Shown: positions 11,900-25,500, counted from the first letter of the stretch. The stretch is 64,000 bases of DNA from Hygrophila difformis (GCA_030278955.1 JAOANR010000004.1:55949120-56013119); one strand, 5' to 3'. The notes: generated by a model not told the origin, from the sequence alone. Made by a program: numbers and translations.

Positions 11900-12669
11900 T
11901 TTATATATATGCACCACAACCTCCACTCTCGCCTGCATTCAATTCCGATCCTCCCCAACAACCAACACGATTGCAGCTTCCATTACTTCGCCCATGTATA
12001 AGGACAAATCCCTTCTGTCTACCACCGCTTTCTTTAATTCCAATAATGTATGTATGTATGTATGTATGTATGCATGTATGTTATTTTTACTTATATATTT
12101 TATTATTGTATTATGTATATGCATGGAGTAGAATACATGTTCACTGCAACTAACTTCTTTCTTGCTCATATTCGCGATACTCTTCTTCAATAAGCTTCAG
12201 ACTTCAGTTATAGTAAAAGTAATGCATGTCCAGGCCAAATATGACACTTTGGACTGAAAAAAGAGGGAGTATATTTTATTAACTAACACACGTATAATAG
12301 ATTAAGTCTTCACCATGTTTAGGTTTTGAAGTTACTAAAGTGAGTAATCAGAATGGTTGTATACCAAAACCTACACTCACATGGAAGAATAGGGTAATAG
12401 GATACTACTAAATATAAGAATTCACCTAACTCATAGAGGAAGAAACCCAAATTTAAACCGTTGGGGCTGGAATTGGCTAGAGTGAGTTTAGGTGGATCCG
12501 CAGTCCTAGCAAGAACCAAGTTGCTGCAATTAATGCTGCTTGCCTTGGATTGACAAAATTATAAGTGTGAAATAGTAGTGATCAAGAATTGGATACATGT
12601 TCTGCAATATTTTCTTAATGCTGACAGACACTAAACATTTTAACAGGGAAAGGAAAGGGGGCCTCACAA
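11900..12669 (+). other. probable 5' leader and first intron of the NAD kinase gene
   Basis: A TATA-like ATTTATATATATGC near 11898 is followed by pyrimidine-rich, leader-like sequence. A (GTAT)n tract begins at 12048 and offers several GTATGT donors. An acceptor AACAG at 12642-12646 precedes the coding exon. Depending on which GTAT repeat is used, the ATG at 11994 could be in or out of frame with the kinase. I therefore start the CDS at 12670. Confidence 0.4.
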
Positions 12670-15487
12670 ATGGAGAGTGGTTTAGTTGATCCTTTCTCTT
12701 TACTGAACTCCGAGAAAGCAGAGGATAAAACTGCTGAGCAGCCTCTGTTCCAGGGAATTGATAGTCCTCTAATCGAACTTTCTGAAGCTCTGACAGGTGT
12801 GTATTCACCAGAAGTTTACTAGAAATTGAGTTATCTGCTCACATTCTTTCTAATTTTTCACTTGTGTTTTAGATCTTGCAAAAGCACTAAGACAGGCCAC
12901 TGAAGGGAAAGCTTCAGCCCAAGCTGAGGCTGCTGATTGGAAGCATAAATATGAAACTGAGAGGGCGCGCATGCGCAATCTGCGGATAGAGGAAAAAGGT
13001 TTCTTTTGAGCTTTTGATTGATGTGCCCTTCATTGGCTCTGTACTAACACATGCTGTTACTAGGACACTGTTCTGGTAAGTTAAATGTCGAAGGTACCTT
13101 AGACATGGAAGAACAAACAGTATGGTCAAGTGAAAATGAACAGCAGAGTGAGCTGTGTAGTCGAAAAGATGAGATCATCATTCATGAGGTTCTTCAAGAC
13201 TGTAAACCTGATTTCAAATCCTCTACTTCTGACCATATTAAGATGGTGAAGAAGGTATTGCATCTCACATGGTTCAGCTCTGTCATGCTTCCATAGCTAT
13301 GAGTCTACTGTAAACATTGATCCCAGAAAATTAGGACAGCTTTTTTTCTGTTTTGGAATACTCACATTTGAATGCTTTCTGCAGCTCCCTTCTATTTGTT
13401 GCATTCCAATATTCTTCCTCCTCAGATTATTTTAATTTATTTATTCATTTTGTTTTCTGAAATATGTTCTCTCGATTATCAACCACGCGCACATATTTTC
13501 TAGTTATCTTAGCTGCAACCATATGATTTATATATTTGTTCGTGGAGATAGCAATCGTTTAAGCTAGAGTGGTGTTGTAAGGGTGAAAAAAGTGATCGCC
13601 ATAAGCATGATGTTGTCTCTTTCAACAAAGGCAATATATCAACTACAGGGCGCAGTAACAAACAGGTATGGCCATCATCCCATGTTATTTTCTATGTTTA
13701 ATGTCTCAACTAATTGTTACGTATAGTGTTCGTTAGTTCTTTTCATTTTACATGCTTTTCATTTTTGGTGTCTCAGATTTCTTTGAAGTGGAAAGCACCT
13801 CCACAAACTGTTCTACTAATAACCAAACCAAATTCAACTTCTGCCCAAAATCTATGCCTGGAAATGACCAGGTAGGATGTCTGAGTCACATTTCAATGAG
13901 GCACTGGTCCTCACTATCACGAGGGAAAAAAAATGTAACTAGAGAGACTTGTAGAAGTTCTGTTGAGCTTAGAAATGCCTGAATGTGATAGTTTGATATT
14001 AGTAGATGTGGCAAGGCTTGAAGCTCTAATCATGTCTCATTCGTATCCTGTAGATGGCTGAAAGAGCATAAAAGGCTGAATATACTTGTGGAACCACGAG
14101 TGAAGGCTGAACTTTTGGCAGAATCATCATACTACAGCTTCACACAAACCTGGAAAGATGGTAATAATCAGCCTTCATTGATAATGGCTTATAATTATTA
14201 TACACACTCCCAAAAGTTTGCGTGGTTTCCTTATCCAGTTGCTGCCTTCACTGTTTCCCATTGGACAGACAATGAGATGCTATTAATGCACGCGAAGGTT
14301 GATCTTGTAGTGACTCTTGGTGGGGATGGAACTGTCCTTTGGGTATGTATTTGTACTGTTGGTGACTCTTGGGTGTTTTCCCCAACACTTTTTTTCCCAA
14401 TGTAGATGTCATTTGTGATGTTAATCAAAATGATCCCCTTGAGTGTTGAAAAATTCCAAAATGATGTCGAGTTGAGGAATTATTTACTGGTTTTATTGAG
14501 GCCCTTTTATTTATTGCCTTGGCTTCAGTAACTAGAACTGGAACATTTGTTTTTCCTGGTGCAGGCTGCATCGATGTTCAAAGGATCCGTTCCTCCCATT
14601 GTGCCGTTTTCTGTAGGATCTCTCGGTTTTATGACCCCATTTCGTATCCCCCAACCAATATATTGTTATGGACTATGCAAAGTCTTTATTCATAACATCA
14701 GTTTTCCTTTTTTGGTCGATCCATCTTTAACTCTTGTTCAGACAGTGAACACTACCATGAGTATCTTGATTCGATACTTCACGGTCCTTTCAATATCACA
14801 CTAAGGCATCGTCTGCAATGCCAAATTATCCACGAAAATGGCGAATCCAGGAATGAAGCCCCCATACTCGTCCTTAATGAGGTCACAATAGACCGGGGAA
14901 TCGCATCGTTCCTCACAAACCTGGAATGCTACTGCGACGGCTCTTTCATCACCCGCGTGCAGGGCGACGGTCTTATACTGTCGACAACATCAGGGAGCAC
15001 TGCTTATTCCCTGTCTGCTGGAGGATCAATGGTTCATCCTCATGTATGTTCCAGCTCTATTAACCAATAATACACTGCACTTAATTCACTTCTAAGCTAA
15101 GCTCCACTTGATAGTATTCAATTCGAAAAGTTTTGAAATGCGGTGAATACCATTACTAATTACTTACATTTACAGGTACCTGGAATCCTATTTACACCAA
15201 TCTGCCCGCACTCCCTGTCGTTCCGGCCACTGATATTACCGGACAACGTTGCGGTCACCGTGAGAGTGCCATTGAACAGCAGAGGCGGGCGGGCGTGGGC
15301 ATCGTTCGATGGGAAGAACAGGCAACAGCTGGTGCCAGGGGATGCGTTGGTTTGCAGCATGGCGCCTTGGCCTGTCCCAACAGCTTGCTGCCACGTGGAT
15401 GCCACGGAGGATTTCCTGCGCAGCATACATGATAATCTTCACTGGAATCTCCGGCAGACTCAGGCCTCCGATGGCCCGTCCGTGTGA
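12670..15487 (+). CDS. NADK1: NAD kinase, NADK1 type (cytosolic)
   Basis: Ten coding exons: 12670-12796, 12873-12998, 13064-13254, 13564-13665, 13777-13871, 14054-14160, 14269-14342, 14565-14643, 14742-15043 and 15176-15487, giving 504 residues. The enzyme phosphorylates NAD to NADP with ATP. The catalytic domain shows [24 protein letters not shown] (the GGDGT diacylglycerol-kinase-like motif), [27 protein letters not shown], and [20 protein letters not shown] followed by GGSMVHP. The C-terminus [12 protein letters not shown] to [14 protein letters not shown] resembles Arabidopsis NADK1. The N-terminal third ([33 protein letters not shown]) is the plant-specific extension. There is no transit peptide, so it is probably cytosolic. 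The start of exon 4 could be 13570 instead of 13564. The N-terminus is uncertain. Confidence 0.95.
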
Positions 15488-15578
15488 GCCGGAACGACCA
15501 CTGGACTGGACTATTTAGAATGAAATTTACCGGGTGAAAACGTAAGTGTATTTCTGTAATGTAGTGTACATTTCATTG

Positions 15579-15584
15579 AATAAA
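15579..15584 (+). promoter_or_regulatory. poly(A) signal AATAAA of NADK1
   Basis: AATAAA lies 92 bp past the stop codon. Position and context fit a plant poly(A) element; no transcript evidence is available. Confidence 0.4.
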
Positions 15585-15784
15585 AAGTGCGCATGCACAT
15601 GTATATATAAACACACAACATCCAAATCCAGTTACAAACAAACTGGACAAATGGGATCGATAAATACAGCCATCCAAACCAGTTAAGCATGATGATATCC
15701 TACCATGCACTATATATAATAATATGCACAAATTCTATACTTAAATTTGGTTTGGCAAAATAAATATGATTTCTACGTAGAAAA

Positions 15785-15950
15785 TTTTTTTATTAGTAAA
15801 ACATATGGAAATCTGGGAGAATTTGGTGAGGCAAATTTTCCCAACGGAATAAAGGGAAGTGATAGAGGGTCGGGTGGGAATCGAATTCCTAACAATAAGG
15901 TTGGAAATCAGGATATACGATCACTAGACCAAGTATCCATTCCCCATACA
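15785..15950 (-). mobile_element. tRNA-derived SINE (family 1), minus orientation
   Basis: The minus strand reads TGGTCTAGTGATCG (A-box-like), then about 30 nt later AGGAATTCGATTCCCACC (B-box-like), and ends in a poly(A)-like tail (T run at 15786-15794 on the plus strand). This is the layout of tRNA-derived SINEs. I could not fix a clear target-site duplication. Confidence 0.6.
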
Positions 15951-15984
15951 TATATATAGTAGTATTTGTTATAGTTATTATATA

Positions 15985-16135
15985 CAACAGTTGGCTTGAG
16001 TGGATGGGGCTCTAGTCGATTAAACAAAGTCTCGGATTCGAGCCTTGTGTATGCTGAAAACTAACTACTTTGGGAGAGACGCTCTTAATTACCCTTGCTT
16101 CGGGGATACCCTGGTATTCACCTAAAAATATATTT
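15985..16135 (+). mobile_element. tRNA-derived SINE (family 2), plus orientation
   Basis: The plus strand has TTGGCTTGAGTGGATGG (A-box-like) and CTCGGATTCGAGCC (B-box-like), followed by a body with GAGAGACGCTCTTAATTACC and GGGGATACCCTGG. A relative at 32035-32190 (minus) shares CTCGGGTTCGAG and GGGGATACCC in the same order. Confidence 0.6.
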
Positions 16136-16713
16136 CCAACAGAAAACCAACATATTTTAGATTTAGGTAAATTATTATTGGAGGAGACAATTACTGAGTT
16201 TCCTTTTAATCACATTATTATTATTATTTGAAAGGTAAAAAGTTAAATTTAACAATTGGTGAGTACAGTTTCCTTATAATCATTATTGGATTTGGATTTT
16301 GGAGTATTATATTTATAAAAGGAGTAGAGGCATCAGCAAGGCTCCCCGCAGACTTTGGCCTAAATTACAGGTAGAATATATACTAATAGTAGTACATGTT
16401 TTTTTGGGTGAAAATATACTAATACATGTTTTGAATGTGAAATTAATTAAAAGAACAAATGTAGTAATACGTGAATATAGTATTTTACACAGAATTAAAA
16501 ATTTAATACTCAGGAGTATATAAAAATGAAAGGGAAATAGAGCAACACGGCACTTGTCAGCCCATGAAAATTGGGCAATTGGGATCCCATAACAATAGGC
16601 ATAGGCATGATGAGAAATCTTACCCCAACTCCCAAAACAAACAAACAAACTCTTCCATAACAGAATCCCTCGTGCATACCCTACCTTCCATTCCCGGCCA
16701 CATTCCCATCTCC

Positions 16714-18716
16714 ATGGACATTTCTGCCGCCTTCCTCTGCAGATCCCTCCTCTTCATCGTCCTCGTCTTCTACCTCACCGTCATCCTCTTCTCCGCCAAC
16801 CGCTACACCTGCCCTTCCTCCTCCCCCGACGTTATTGTCTCCCCGTTTCTCAAGTCCGACGGACGATCCGCTGCCATCAACGACGATTCCGCTATTCACG
16901 TCAATATTGATCACCGTCGTCCTCAGCCCGATCCTCCTCCAGAACCGAAAATTCAGAAAATTGAAGAAGATTCGACAAAGGAGAATGAAGTGAAAGTGAA
17001 ACCAGAATCAAAAACGGAAACGGAATCGGCAGCGGAACCGGAACTAGAACCGACGACGCTGAAGCATGTGGTGTTTGGAATCGTTGGATCTGAGAAAGCC
17101 TGGCATCAGCGGCGAGCCTACATTGAATCCTGGTGGCGACCAAACGTGACGCGCGGATACCTCTTCCTCGACAAGCCTCCCACGGAGGAGCTCCTCCCGT
17201 GGTTGCCGTCCTCCCCGCCGTACCGAATCTCCGCCGATCTCACCAAATTTCTCAACAAACCGGACGTCACGCACCAGCGCATCGCCAACGGCGTCAAGGA
17301 GGTGTTTGAGGTTGTCCGCCGCGAGGAATCGGAGAATCCGGAGATGCGGTGGCTGGTGATGGGCGACGACGACTCGATTTTTGTCCTGGAGAATCTAATC
17401 GATGTTCTATCAAATTACGATCATCGTAAATACTACTATATCGGCGCGCGATCGGAGTTCGTGTTGTCGAATTTCCTGTTCTCGTTCGCGCAGGGGTTCG
17501 GCGGGGCGGGGTTTGCGTTGAGTTTCCCGTTGGCTCGGTTGCTGGCGAAGGAGATGGACCGGTGCCTGTTGAAGTACAGTTATCTGGTGGCGGCGGATCA
17601 GACGGCGATGTCATGCATAACGGATTTAGGGATGAGCTTGACGGAGCACCATGGATTCCACCAGGTACGTATTCACGTAACTGAATTGAATTTTTTTTCT
17701 ATATTCATTTATATTTATGGTTTGTGGAGTTGAATTAATTTCCTTATCATCATGCCGCATGTTTGGATTTAATTGATATGAAAATTAATACTACCTCTGT
17801 CAAGCTAAACTATGTAATTCCACATTCCACTTAATTATAGTACTCCCTCCGTTAAATTATCATGTTTGATTTTTTAGCACTGTTCATTATTTAATTTTGA
17901 TTCAATTTTATTGCAAGTATATATATTTGAAAAAAATAATCGAGTTGGGTCTTGTTAGAATCGTATAATCATATAGTTTTAAAATATAAGTATATTTTAT
18001 ATAATTTTTTGTTGTACATAGTAGTTTGATATATTAACAATTTAAAAAAGTGCATTGTATTATGTGTAGAAATCAAACAAGACATGTTAAATGAGAGGGA
18101 GGGAGTATTTTTTAATATTAGATGTTTGCAATAACTTGAATTAAAATTAAATGATAAATAATGTTAAACAGTCAAACGTGTCATTTTAGATTGGAGTGAG
18201 GAATACTTACTGTGAATCCCAAATCTCAATATGACCTTTCCAGGGCATAGAATTATGGTTCCATTACTTCCATCTATCGAATAAACTATAATTCAATTTA
18301 CCTTTTCTTAAAATTGCAAAAATAGGGCTTCTTTCTTAAAAAATATATTCACTATGATTATTTTTCTATATTGGGTTCTTTTTATTATTTTCAGTTTTCT
18401 TTTCATGGTAGCTAATATTAATAAAATGCATTAAAACGATTGATTGCAATTAATATGTGTGATGTATATTGAAATTTGGATGCTGCATTATTTGATATGT
18501 ACCATCTTTATTGTTAATATATAAGGTATGTGTATTAAGTATAAAAGAAAAGGAGATACCTACTATATTTCATTCATGAATACAGATAATTTTAGTAGAA
18601 CAAAAAATATAGAAGAATTTTTTTAATGATTGAAAAATAAACATATAATAAAAGGTAATGTATAACTATTTTGAAAGCATTAGAGAAAATGAGCGAAAGG
18701 ATTTTCTCTAAATAAC

Positions 18717-18764
<48 letters not shown>

Positions 18765-20944
18765 ATGTACTTGTGATACGAGGTATTAAAGGAGTATAAT
18801 TTTCATTTTTCCATGTATATATTAACATGTTCGTGCACATTGAGTTGTAAAGTACTAGTTTACCTTTTTTGTTGGGGATATTATCTATGATAATGGTATG
18901 TTATTGGTAAAGTTAGTAAGTTACTAACATTAAAGAGTAAAATTGGAATAAAATTAAATATTTGAATTGAGGTGATTATTTTTTTTGGTGACACAGCATG
19001 AAAAGACTAGCAAAGAGTAAGAAAAAAATAGAAAGATACAAAACAGCATCAAGAGAACAAAAAATTAAACCATGCGAACATAAGTAGCGCCGCTAGCATC
19101 CTTCTCAACGAGCTGGAAAATGTTATCTGGAGGAAAGGCCCAAGTAGTATAATAGCTAATCGAGATGATTGTTTTCATATACCTTCCAAGTGATATTAAT
19201 CTATAATAGTAGTATGAAAAAAATGCGTGTAGAGTACAGTTTTGGAGGAATTGAGCATTTTATATGAACATTGATTCGTTATAGTGGCAGCAGCATAGGG
19301 GTCAACATGTCATGACCGTATCATTGCACATATATAATATAATGCTTTATGCTGTACAATTTTGTAGTGTCGTTTAATTTACTGAAAATTTAAAACGCCA
19401 TATGGCTAATATTAATGTCAAGTAGGTTGTTAGAATAGTTGATGACACATTGACACTTGTGTTTTCAATAGTTGTTGATACATCTTATCTTCAAATTCGA
19501 ACTTGAGATTTGTTTTGTTCTTTTACGAACTTGAGTTTTAATGCATAAGTATATATATATCCTATACCATCACATCAATCTATCATATATGCTGCTTTTA
19601 GTTATTGTAAAGTAATGATGTACATTATGAATTGGCAGATCGATCTGCGGGGAGATATATCCGGTCTGCTATCATCCCACCCAAATGTGCCGTTAATATC
19701 CCTCCACCACTTCGACATGGCGGATCCAATATTTCCGGCCATGGACCGGTATGACTCCACGCGGCACCTGATGAAGGCTGCCAAGGCCGATCCCCAGAGG
19801 ATGCTCCAGCAGACCGTTTGCTACTACCACAAACGCAATTGGACCTTTTCCATATCCTGGGGCTATTCTGCCCACATCTATGAGCGGATTATGCCCCGGA
19901 GCCTCCTTCAGTACCCCATTGAGACGTTCCGCCTCTGGCTCCCGGCACCGGGGCCTCCCTTCTACATGTTCAACACGCGCCTCCCCTCGCCGGACCCCTG
20001 CGAGGCACCACACATCTTTTACTTCCAGAAAATTGAGAAATCTGATCAGAGCAACGTCACCAGCACCAGTTACATGCGATCGGCACAACGCGGGATGCCT
20101 GCCTGTGCCTTCACCGGGAATCACTCGGCTGATATGATCTCCAAGGTTCGAGTGTATTCGCCATCCAGTATCCGGAAACAGGTATGTATATATATTTTTT
20201 TCTATTTGGTATTTTATTATTTTTTTTTCCTGTGTAGCAAAATGATCCCAAAATCATCAATATTCAACATATTTGACTCCTTCAGTATAATTGAAGGTCC
20301 AAATATGCTAATGTGGAAGATATTGGTACATTTTGTTACACCCAAAAGTTAAAAGGATGAAATGAGCTAATAAATAAATAACCAGATTATAAAACACAAA
20401 AAAGGTTCCCCACTGTGTGTGTGTGTGGAATTCTAATAAAATCCATAAAATGAATGAACAAACTTATGGCAGCCAAGTATATTCCGAAATACTTTACACT
20501 ACAATATTGAATATTAGTACAACTATTAAAAGGTGCAGACAGCAAAACTTTGAAGAAGCTGAAGATTCTTCAATATGATTCTTGAAGTACGTATTGAGTG
20601 ACTTTGTCATGTGAAGTACATAACTCAGCTAAATCCATTAAAAAATTGTGCTGAGGCCTGACGGTGCTGCTAGATGATCTCATTCTTTTATCTAAAATTA
20701 TCACGTCCCAATTATATATGCCTATCAGTTTTTAAGAAGGGGAAAAGGGAATGCTTTGGTAATTCAATAGTAACATATGCTTGTTAGTGTTTTTATGTTT
20801 CTAAGTATCATTATTTAATTTAATTTTATATTTCCCCTATGTTTGAAGGTTGAAAGAAGTGAATGTTGTGACGTCGTTGGCTTAACAGGGAACAGAGCAA
20901 AAATTAAGTACAGAGAGTGCAGGGAAAATGATGCCTTGATTTAA
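16714..20944 (+). CDS. DUF604 / GT31-like glycosyltransferase, type II membrane protein
   Basis: Exons 16714-17664, 19639-20181 and 20849-20944 give 529 residues. Residues 9-28 (CRSLLFIVLVFYLTVILFSA) form a signal anchor, expected to place the enzyme in the Golgi. A Pro/Glu/Lys-rich stem spans about residues 60-110. The DUF604 (fringe/GT31-like) domain follows: HVVFGIVGSEKAWHQRR, YIESWWRP, RWLVMGDDDSIFVLENL with the metal-binding DDD at residues 218-220, YYIGARSE, QGFGGAGFALSFPLA and VAADQTAMSC. Exon 2 carries LISLHHFDMADPIFP and NWTFSISWGYSAHIYE. The last exon ends RSECCDVVGLTGNRAKIKYREC, typical of plant DUF604 proteins. Substrate unknown. An in-frame upstream Met at 16564 exists, but the Met before the anchor is the better start. 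Intron 1 is 1974 bp and carries a MITE and a LINE tail. Confidence 0.9.
17843..18105. mobile_element. Stowaway-like MITE in intron 1 of the DUF604 gene
   Basis: The left end is CTCCCTCCGTTAAATTATC and the right end GAGAGGGAGGGAG, flanked by TA on both sides (17841-17842, 18106-18107). The interior carries the local Stowaway core (TATATTTTATATAATTTTTTG, TTAGAATCGTATAATCATAT). Confidence 0.8.
18724..18760. repeat. (AT)n microsatellite with (GT)n tail in intron
   Basis: About 16 AT units run into GTGTGTGTATG. It lies inside intron 1 of the DUF604 gene. Confidence 0.9.
18978..19145 (-). mobile_element. 3' end of a truncated LINE in intron 1 of the DUF604 gene
   Basis: The minus strand encodes PPDNIFQLVEKDASGATYVR then MV and a stop, followed by ~100 nt of trailer and a poly(A) (T run at 18979-18986 on plus). 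Asp-Ala-Ser-Gly-rich ends like this close the RT/RNase H polyprotein of plant non-LTR retrotransposons. 5' truncation is normal for LINE insertions. The assignment rests on the short tail alone. Confidence 0.45.
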
Positions 20945-22597
20945 TTATACACTATATATACGTGTGTGTGTTGTAATAAATCAATTTTGCGTTCTCTTCT
21001 CCCCATTTATGATTTAGCTATGGACAATTTTGTTATCCTCTTTGTACTGTATATAGAGATATGTAGAATTAGAGAGATTCTTTGTTCAGCTCAAATCCTC
21101 TAAAAACTTCCCCACCAAAATTTTTCTACTTTGAATCGTTTTGTAGATTTGTACATTGGGGCCATCGATCCCATTAGGTTTGGTGTTTGGCCAACAAATT
21201 TTGACATCACTTTGGTATCATCACACGTGGAATGAAGGAGCATTTGCTTCACGTTTGGTTTAAGTTTTGACATAATCTGTAGGCTTTTTTGTTGATTGTT
21301 CGTTTGTTTTTATTTATATAGAAAGAGAATCATATTTAGTAACCATGCAAAAATAATGAGTTGGATAGTTATACCGTGAGCAAACTCTTTTAGATTAACG
21401 TTTGTAAGTGGGAGCATCTGAGTCTGTGAGGGGAAACCCCATTTCTTCACCATGTAATATGGCATGTGGATTCACAACATTTATTGCACATCCTCCTCAC
21501 AGGAGGCTGCCCTCTCATCTTCATAATCGACCACAACGCCCAACATCCAACTACCCCAGTGTACACAAAAAACAAGCCCCACAATTTGCTAAACAAAATT
21601 ACAATATCGAGTACTGCCCTGCAACCACAAGCTTAAAAATAATCCCTAATCCCCCCCTTACTTCAACAAGCAATCAACCCCAAACGCCCATTTTTCAATA
21701 TTACTCACCTGAAAGGTTCAAAGTCAATGATCCGCAATACTCCCATTATTCAATATATCAATAACCCATCAAACAAACATATACTCCCTCAATTTTTATT
21801 TTTTTTTTACTTGCTACGGACCCATGTTTCACGTAGTCCAATGCACATTTTAAACCCTTAATAACTCAAATTCATTATAAATAAAAATTTTAAAAAGTTC
21901 GATGAGACGAATCTAATAAGATCTCACTTGGCTATATTTTAACTTGTGATAAAATTTTAAATCAAAGTTTGTGTAAATAGTAACACAATTGCAATGTTGC
22001 AACTAAAAAAAAAAAAAACAGAGGGACTATACATGGACATATGGGTACCCACATCAATATATAGCGCAAAAGACAGATGAAAGTCAAATTACAGGTTGAA
22101 GATTTAGTTTAAGGACTAAGAACAAAACAATCTAACAAAATTCAATACTATAATCGTTTATCTTTCCACATACCAACACACAACACGTCAAAGAATATAA
22201 ACAAGTGAAGCCGTACAAATGAAGACTACTATGATTAACCAAATCGATTAATTCAAGCGCTATTACAATCTAATTGGCAACCTGCCCAATGAAATACACA
22301 TCCAAAAACTCGACAAATTTTATCAAATGCAAAATAAATACACCCTTCTAAGTTCTAGGTACCCAGAGTTACTTAAATAAAAATTACAAATTCTACTTAT
22401 TGAAGGGACTTTGAACAAAAGTTCAGTCGTGTCTTTATTTAGCTTCATACTCGATCAGACAGCTCAGTTTAGCCCCAAAACCAATTCTATGTTTCATAAA
22501 ATTGTTCATTATCTCACAGAACCATATTGACTAAAGTACCCTTGCAAGCAAATCCCAGATCAACTAAATATACCCAACTGAAAAGGCAAGCCTACCT
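20945..22597. other. intergenic between DUF604 and RETICULATA-related genes (convergent)
   Basis: This holds the two 3' untranslated regions and one Stowaway MITE. The open frame at 21408-21764 is Pro/His/Gln-rich, has no domain-like pattern and is not called. Confidence 0.6.
21784..22027. mobile_element. Stowaway-like MITE
   Basis: The left end TA-CTCCCTCAATTTTTATT and the right end CAGAGGGAC are decayed inverted repeats. The core GCACATTTTAAACCC, GACGAATCTAATAAGATCTC and TGGCTATATTTTAAC marks it as a member of the repeated local family. Confidence 0.75.
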
Positions 22598-25500
22598 TCA
22601 CTTAGATTCATGATTTATCACATCAGTATTAAGTTCATGAGCTTTCTGGATTCCTATAAACCGAGCATAATCGACCCACCTGTGGAATAGGTTTATTTAA
22701 GCCATGAGTTTACCGCTTATGGTTTGTTGGGAGAGAAACAAGTAATGGAAGTGGAGTAAATAAGGTAGATAAGATGCACTTACAATAATGAGCCCAAAAA
22801 TGTGTTGCCCGTTCTCACTGCAAAGCAAAGTGCGCTTAGAAGTAACTTGTGTTGATGGAGCATGGGTTCCAGTATCCGTTGCTCAACTACACCAGCCACC
22901 AATTGGTATCTGCCAAGGAAAAAAGGAACATATTGTAAATCTTAATATTAGAATTTCTAGTTTTAGAGTCACTAAAATCTCTTTTGAAAACACAACTCTT
23001 GTGCAACTGACGCTATGTCGCTATCTATCAAGTGAGAATCATAAGATAAAGTAGCATCTCATTATATTTGGGCATTGTAAGACTCCCTGTGAAAATGCGA
23101 AACAGTTGTTAGTAATGATCTGGCTCAACCTTATTTCGAACCTAATTGGAAGTTAGAACAGCTGTATAACAATGACCAAGACCCTAATGGTCCTAGTTGT
23201 AGAAAAATGAGAAAGTAGAAGACTACCGTGCCTAAAATTATACAGTAAACACTATATCCACATCATAAATAAAACGAGAAGACCAGAAATCATTATCAAG
23301 CTTTCAACAAAACAAATGGAAAAACTGAATGTTGTCACACATACCGAAGATTGCTGGAGATAGCCATATAGACACCATAACCAACACTGGTCGACAACAC
23401 TGGAACGTTTTCTACCCCATCTGCAGCAGATTGATCAACAGCTTTACGAGCATTGATAACTGCATTCGTCACGAGGGTACCAACCTAGATATTGAGTCAC
23501 ATTCACATTCTTTATCATCTTGCTCAAGTATATAACATAATAAACAAAACATCCATATTAAGTCTGGAAAATTGTCAAAGCATGTGAAACGTTACCAAAG
23601 ATGACGTAGTACCAACAGCAAAAAGCTTGGCCCCATTTCTCTGAAAAAATAAGTCAATAACGTAAGATGCTAAAGTTTCAAGTTAATATGTAATTTGCAG
23701 AAATGCTTGAGAAATGTCTTACCATTATGGCACCTAGTCTCTGCAGTAACGAGAATGAGGTTCCAGGAAATGCAATCTGTACATGGGATTTAGATCAAGG
23801 CTTCATCATTTGTCCATGTTGTTATGCAACAAGTAATAATTAAGTATGGCAACAATAATTCAAGAAAGCTATACCTGAAATGCATTGTCGGGACAGTTGT
23901 GTAAGAACTTAGCAAGGCGTCCAGCATTGAGGGCAAGTGGGGCACGAAGTGCTACAGTGGGAGCAGGAAGATAGACAAGCATAAAATCTGCTATTATGGC
24001 CATCACCTGATAAAAATACCAATCAGAATGAGAGAACAAGAATAGCATATTGTTGTGTGGATAGTATAGTTGCCTTGGTCAAAACCATGACTTTCGTAAT
24101 CCCTTATAATGATATCCTATATCAGAAATTATACTTAGTTGAACTTACGGTAGCCCCATAAGTAGAGCTTGAATTAAACAAGATGCTATTTGTTCACATT
24201 TTGTTCTTACAAACAAACATTATTTGAATCATGTTAATCTTGTACAAACCCAAACCATTGTTGGAATTCTGAATATTCAATTTCAAATTCAAATTCGACT
24301 CCAGAATAAACTAAAAAAACCAAACTCGAATTCAGCATGTTTCCTTATAATGTATACTTTTTAATAAATTAAAATGACAAGATCAAGGCCGTTTTATTTG
24401 GTAGGTGATTGAACCCTTTGTTTCATACAAAACAATCACAAGGACACATTCCAGATATGCAAACCTCATGAAAAGATCTAACCAGGCATAAGGCTAAACA
24501 TTCAACCACCTCACAAACCCAACAAATTTATAGAAATTGAATATAAGAAATCTCAAACCAAGGCATCATACCACATCAGCAAACACAATTTCTAGCTCGT
24601 TGAAAAAAGTTTCCTTACGACGCTCGTACTCCGCTGCAGTCTGGGAGAAAGAAGGCAAGCAATTACAATTAGAACAGCCAAAATAGAATTTTGAAACCGC
24701 AAATGAATAAAGGAAGCAAGAATCAATGGAGAAAATGAAAGAGGCAGAACACTAGAACCAGGGATAGGAATAAAATCTATGAAATATAAATAAATAAATA
24801 AATAAATAAATAAAGAAGAAGAAGGTTGCCACTTGTATTTGTCCCAATCATAGGACATTAAAAATAGGAAACAAGACAAGAATTATCAATTCATTAAAAG
24901 ATTACCACTTCTGTTTATTTGAACTCTAATTAAAATGTCAGAAACTATAAGAAACTATAAACCATATAAGGAAAATCTGTAATTCATTTTACACCTCAGA
25001 TCCTGTATGTGTAAATGTATTTATAATCGTGGCAAGGTTTAGTATAACAACACAGAAATATGTGAATAAAAAGGCATACAACTTGCAATCTTTGTCAGAA
25101 TATTGCTGTGTATCAGCAATTCAGCAGCAAAGCCAAAGATTAATACATCCAAACATATAATCATAACACCGCTACAATCTTTGAAAAATGAAAGATGTGC
25201 TATTGACTGTCAAATTCCTCGTCCATTTCCAAAACACTCTGCCAACATGTCAATCAACATACAAAACAATGCACGACCTAAAACCAACAACGAGACAACA
25301 GCAATTAAGAACTGAGATTGAAAACAAAATGTAAACATCAACTATCAAACACTGACGTAACCATGGAACTCGATCTGAAAAAATAAATAAATAAAACCTT
25401 CACAAGATGTACCCTTTTCTTATCTACTCATAATTAAAATGTCTAAACAAAACATTTATCATCACAGAAAATAAAGAAGATCGTAAAAAGTTTAATTACA

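Noticed and set aside
16564..16713. Upstream Met as start of the DUF604 protein
   Set aside because: In frame, but the 50-residue extension has no hydrophobic or basic signal and would bury the signal anchor; the Met at 16714 fits a type II membrane protein.
21408..21764. 118-codon open frame downstream of the DUF604 gene
   Set aside because: Pro/His/Gln/Ser-rich composition with no domain, in probable untranslated or intergenic DNA that ends at a Stowaway MITE.
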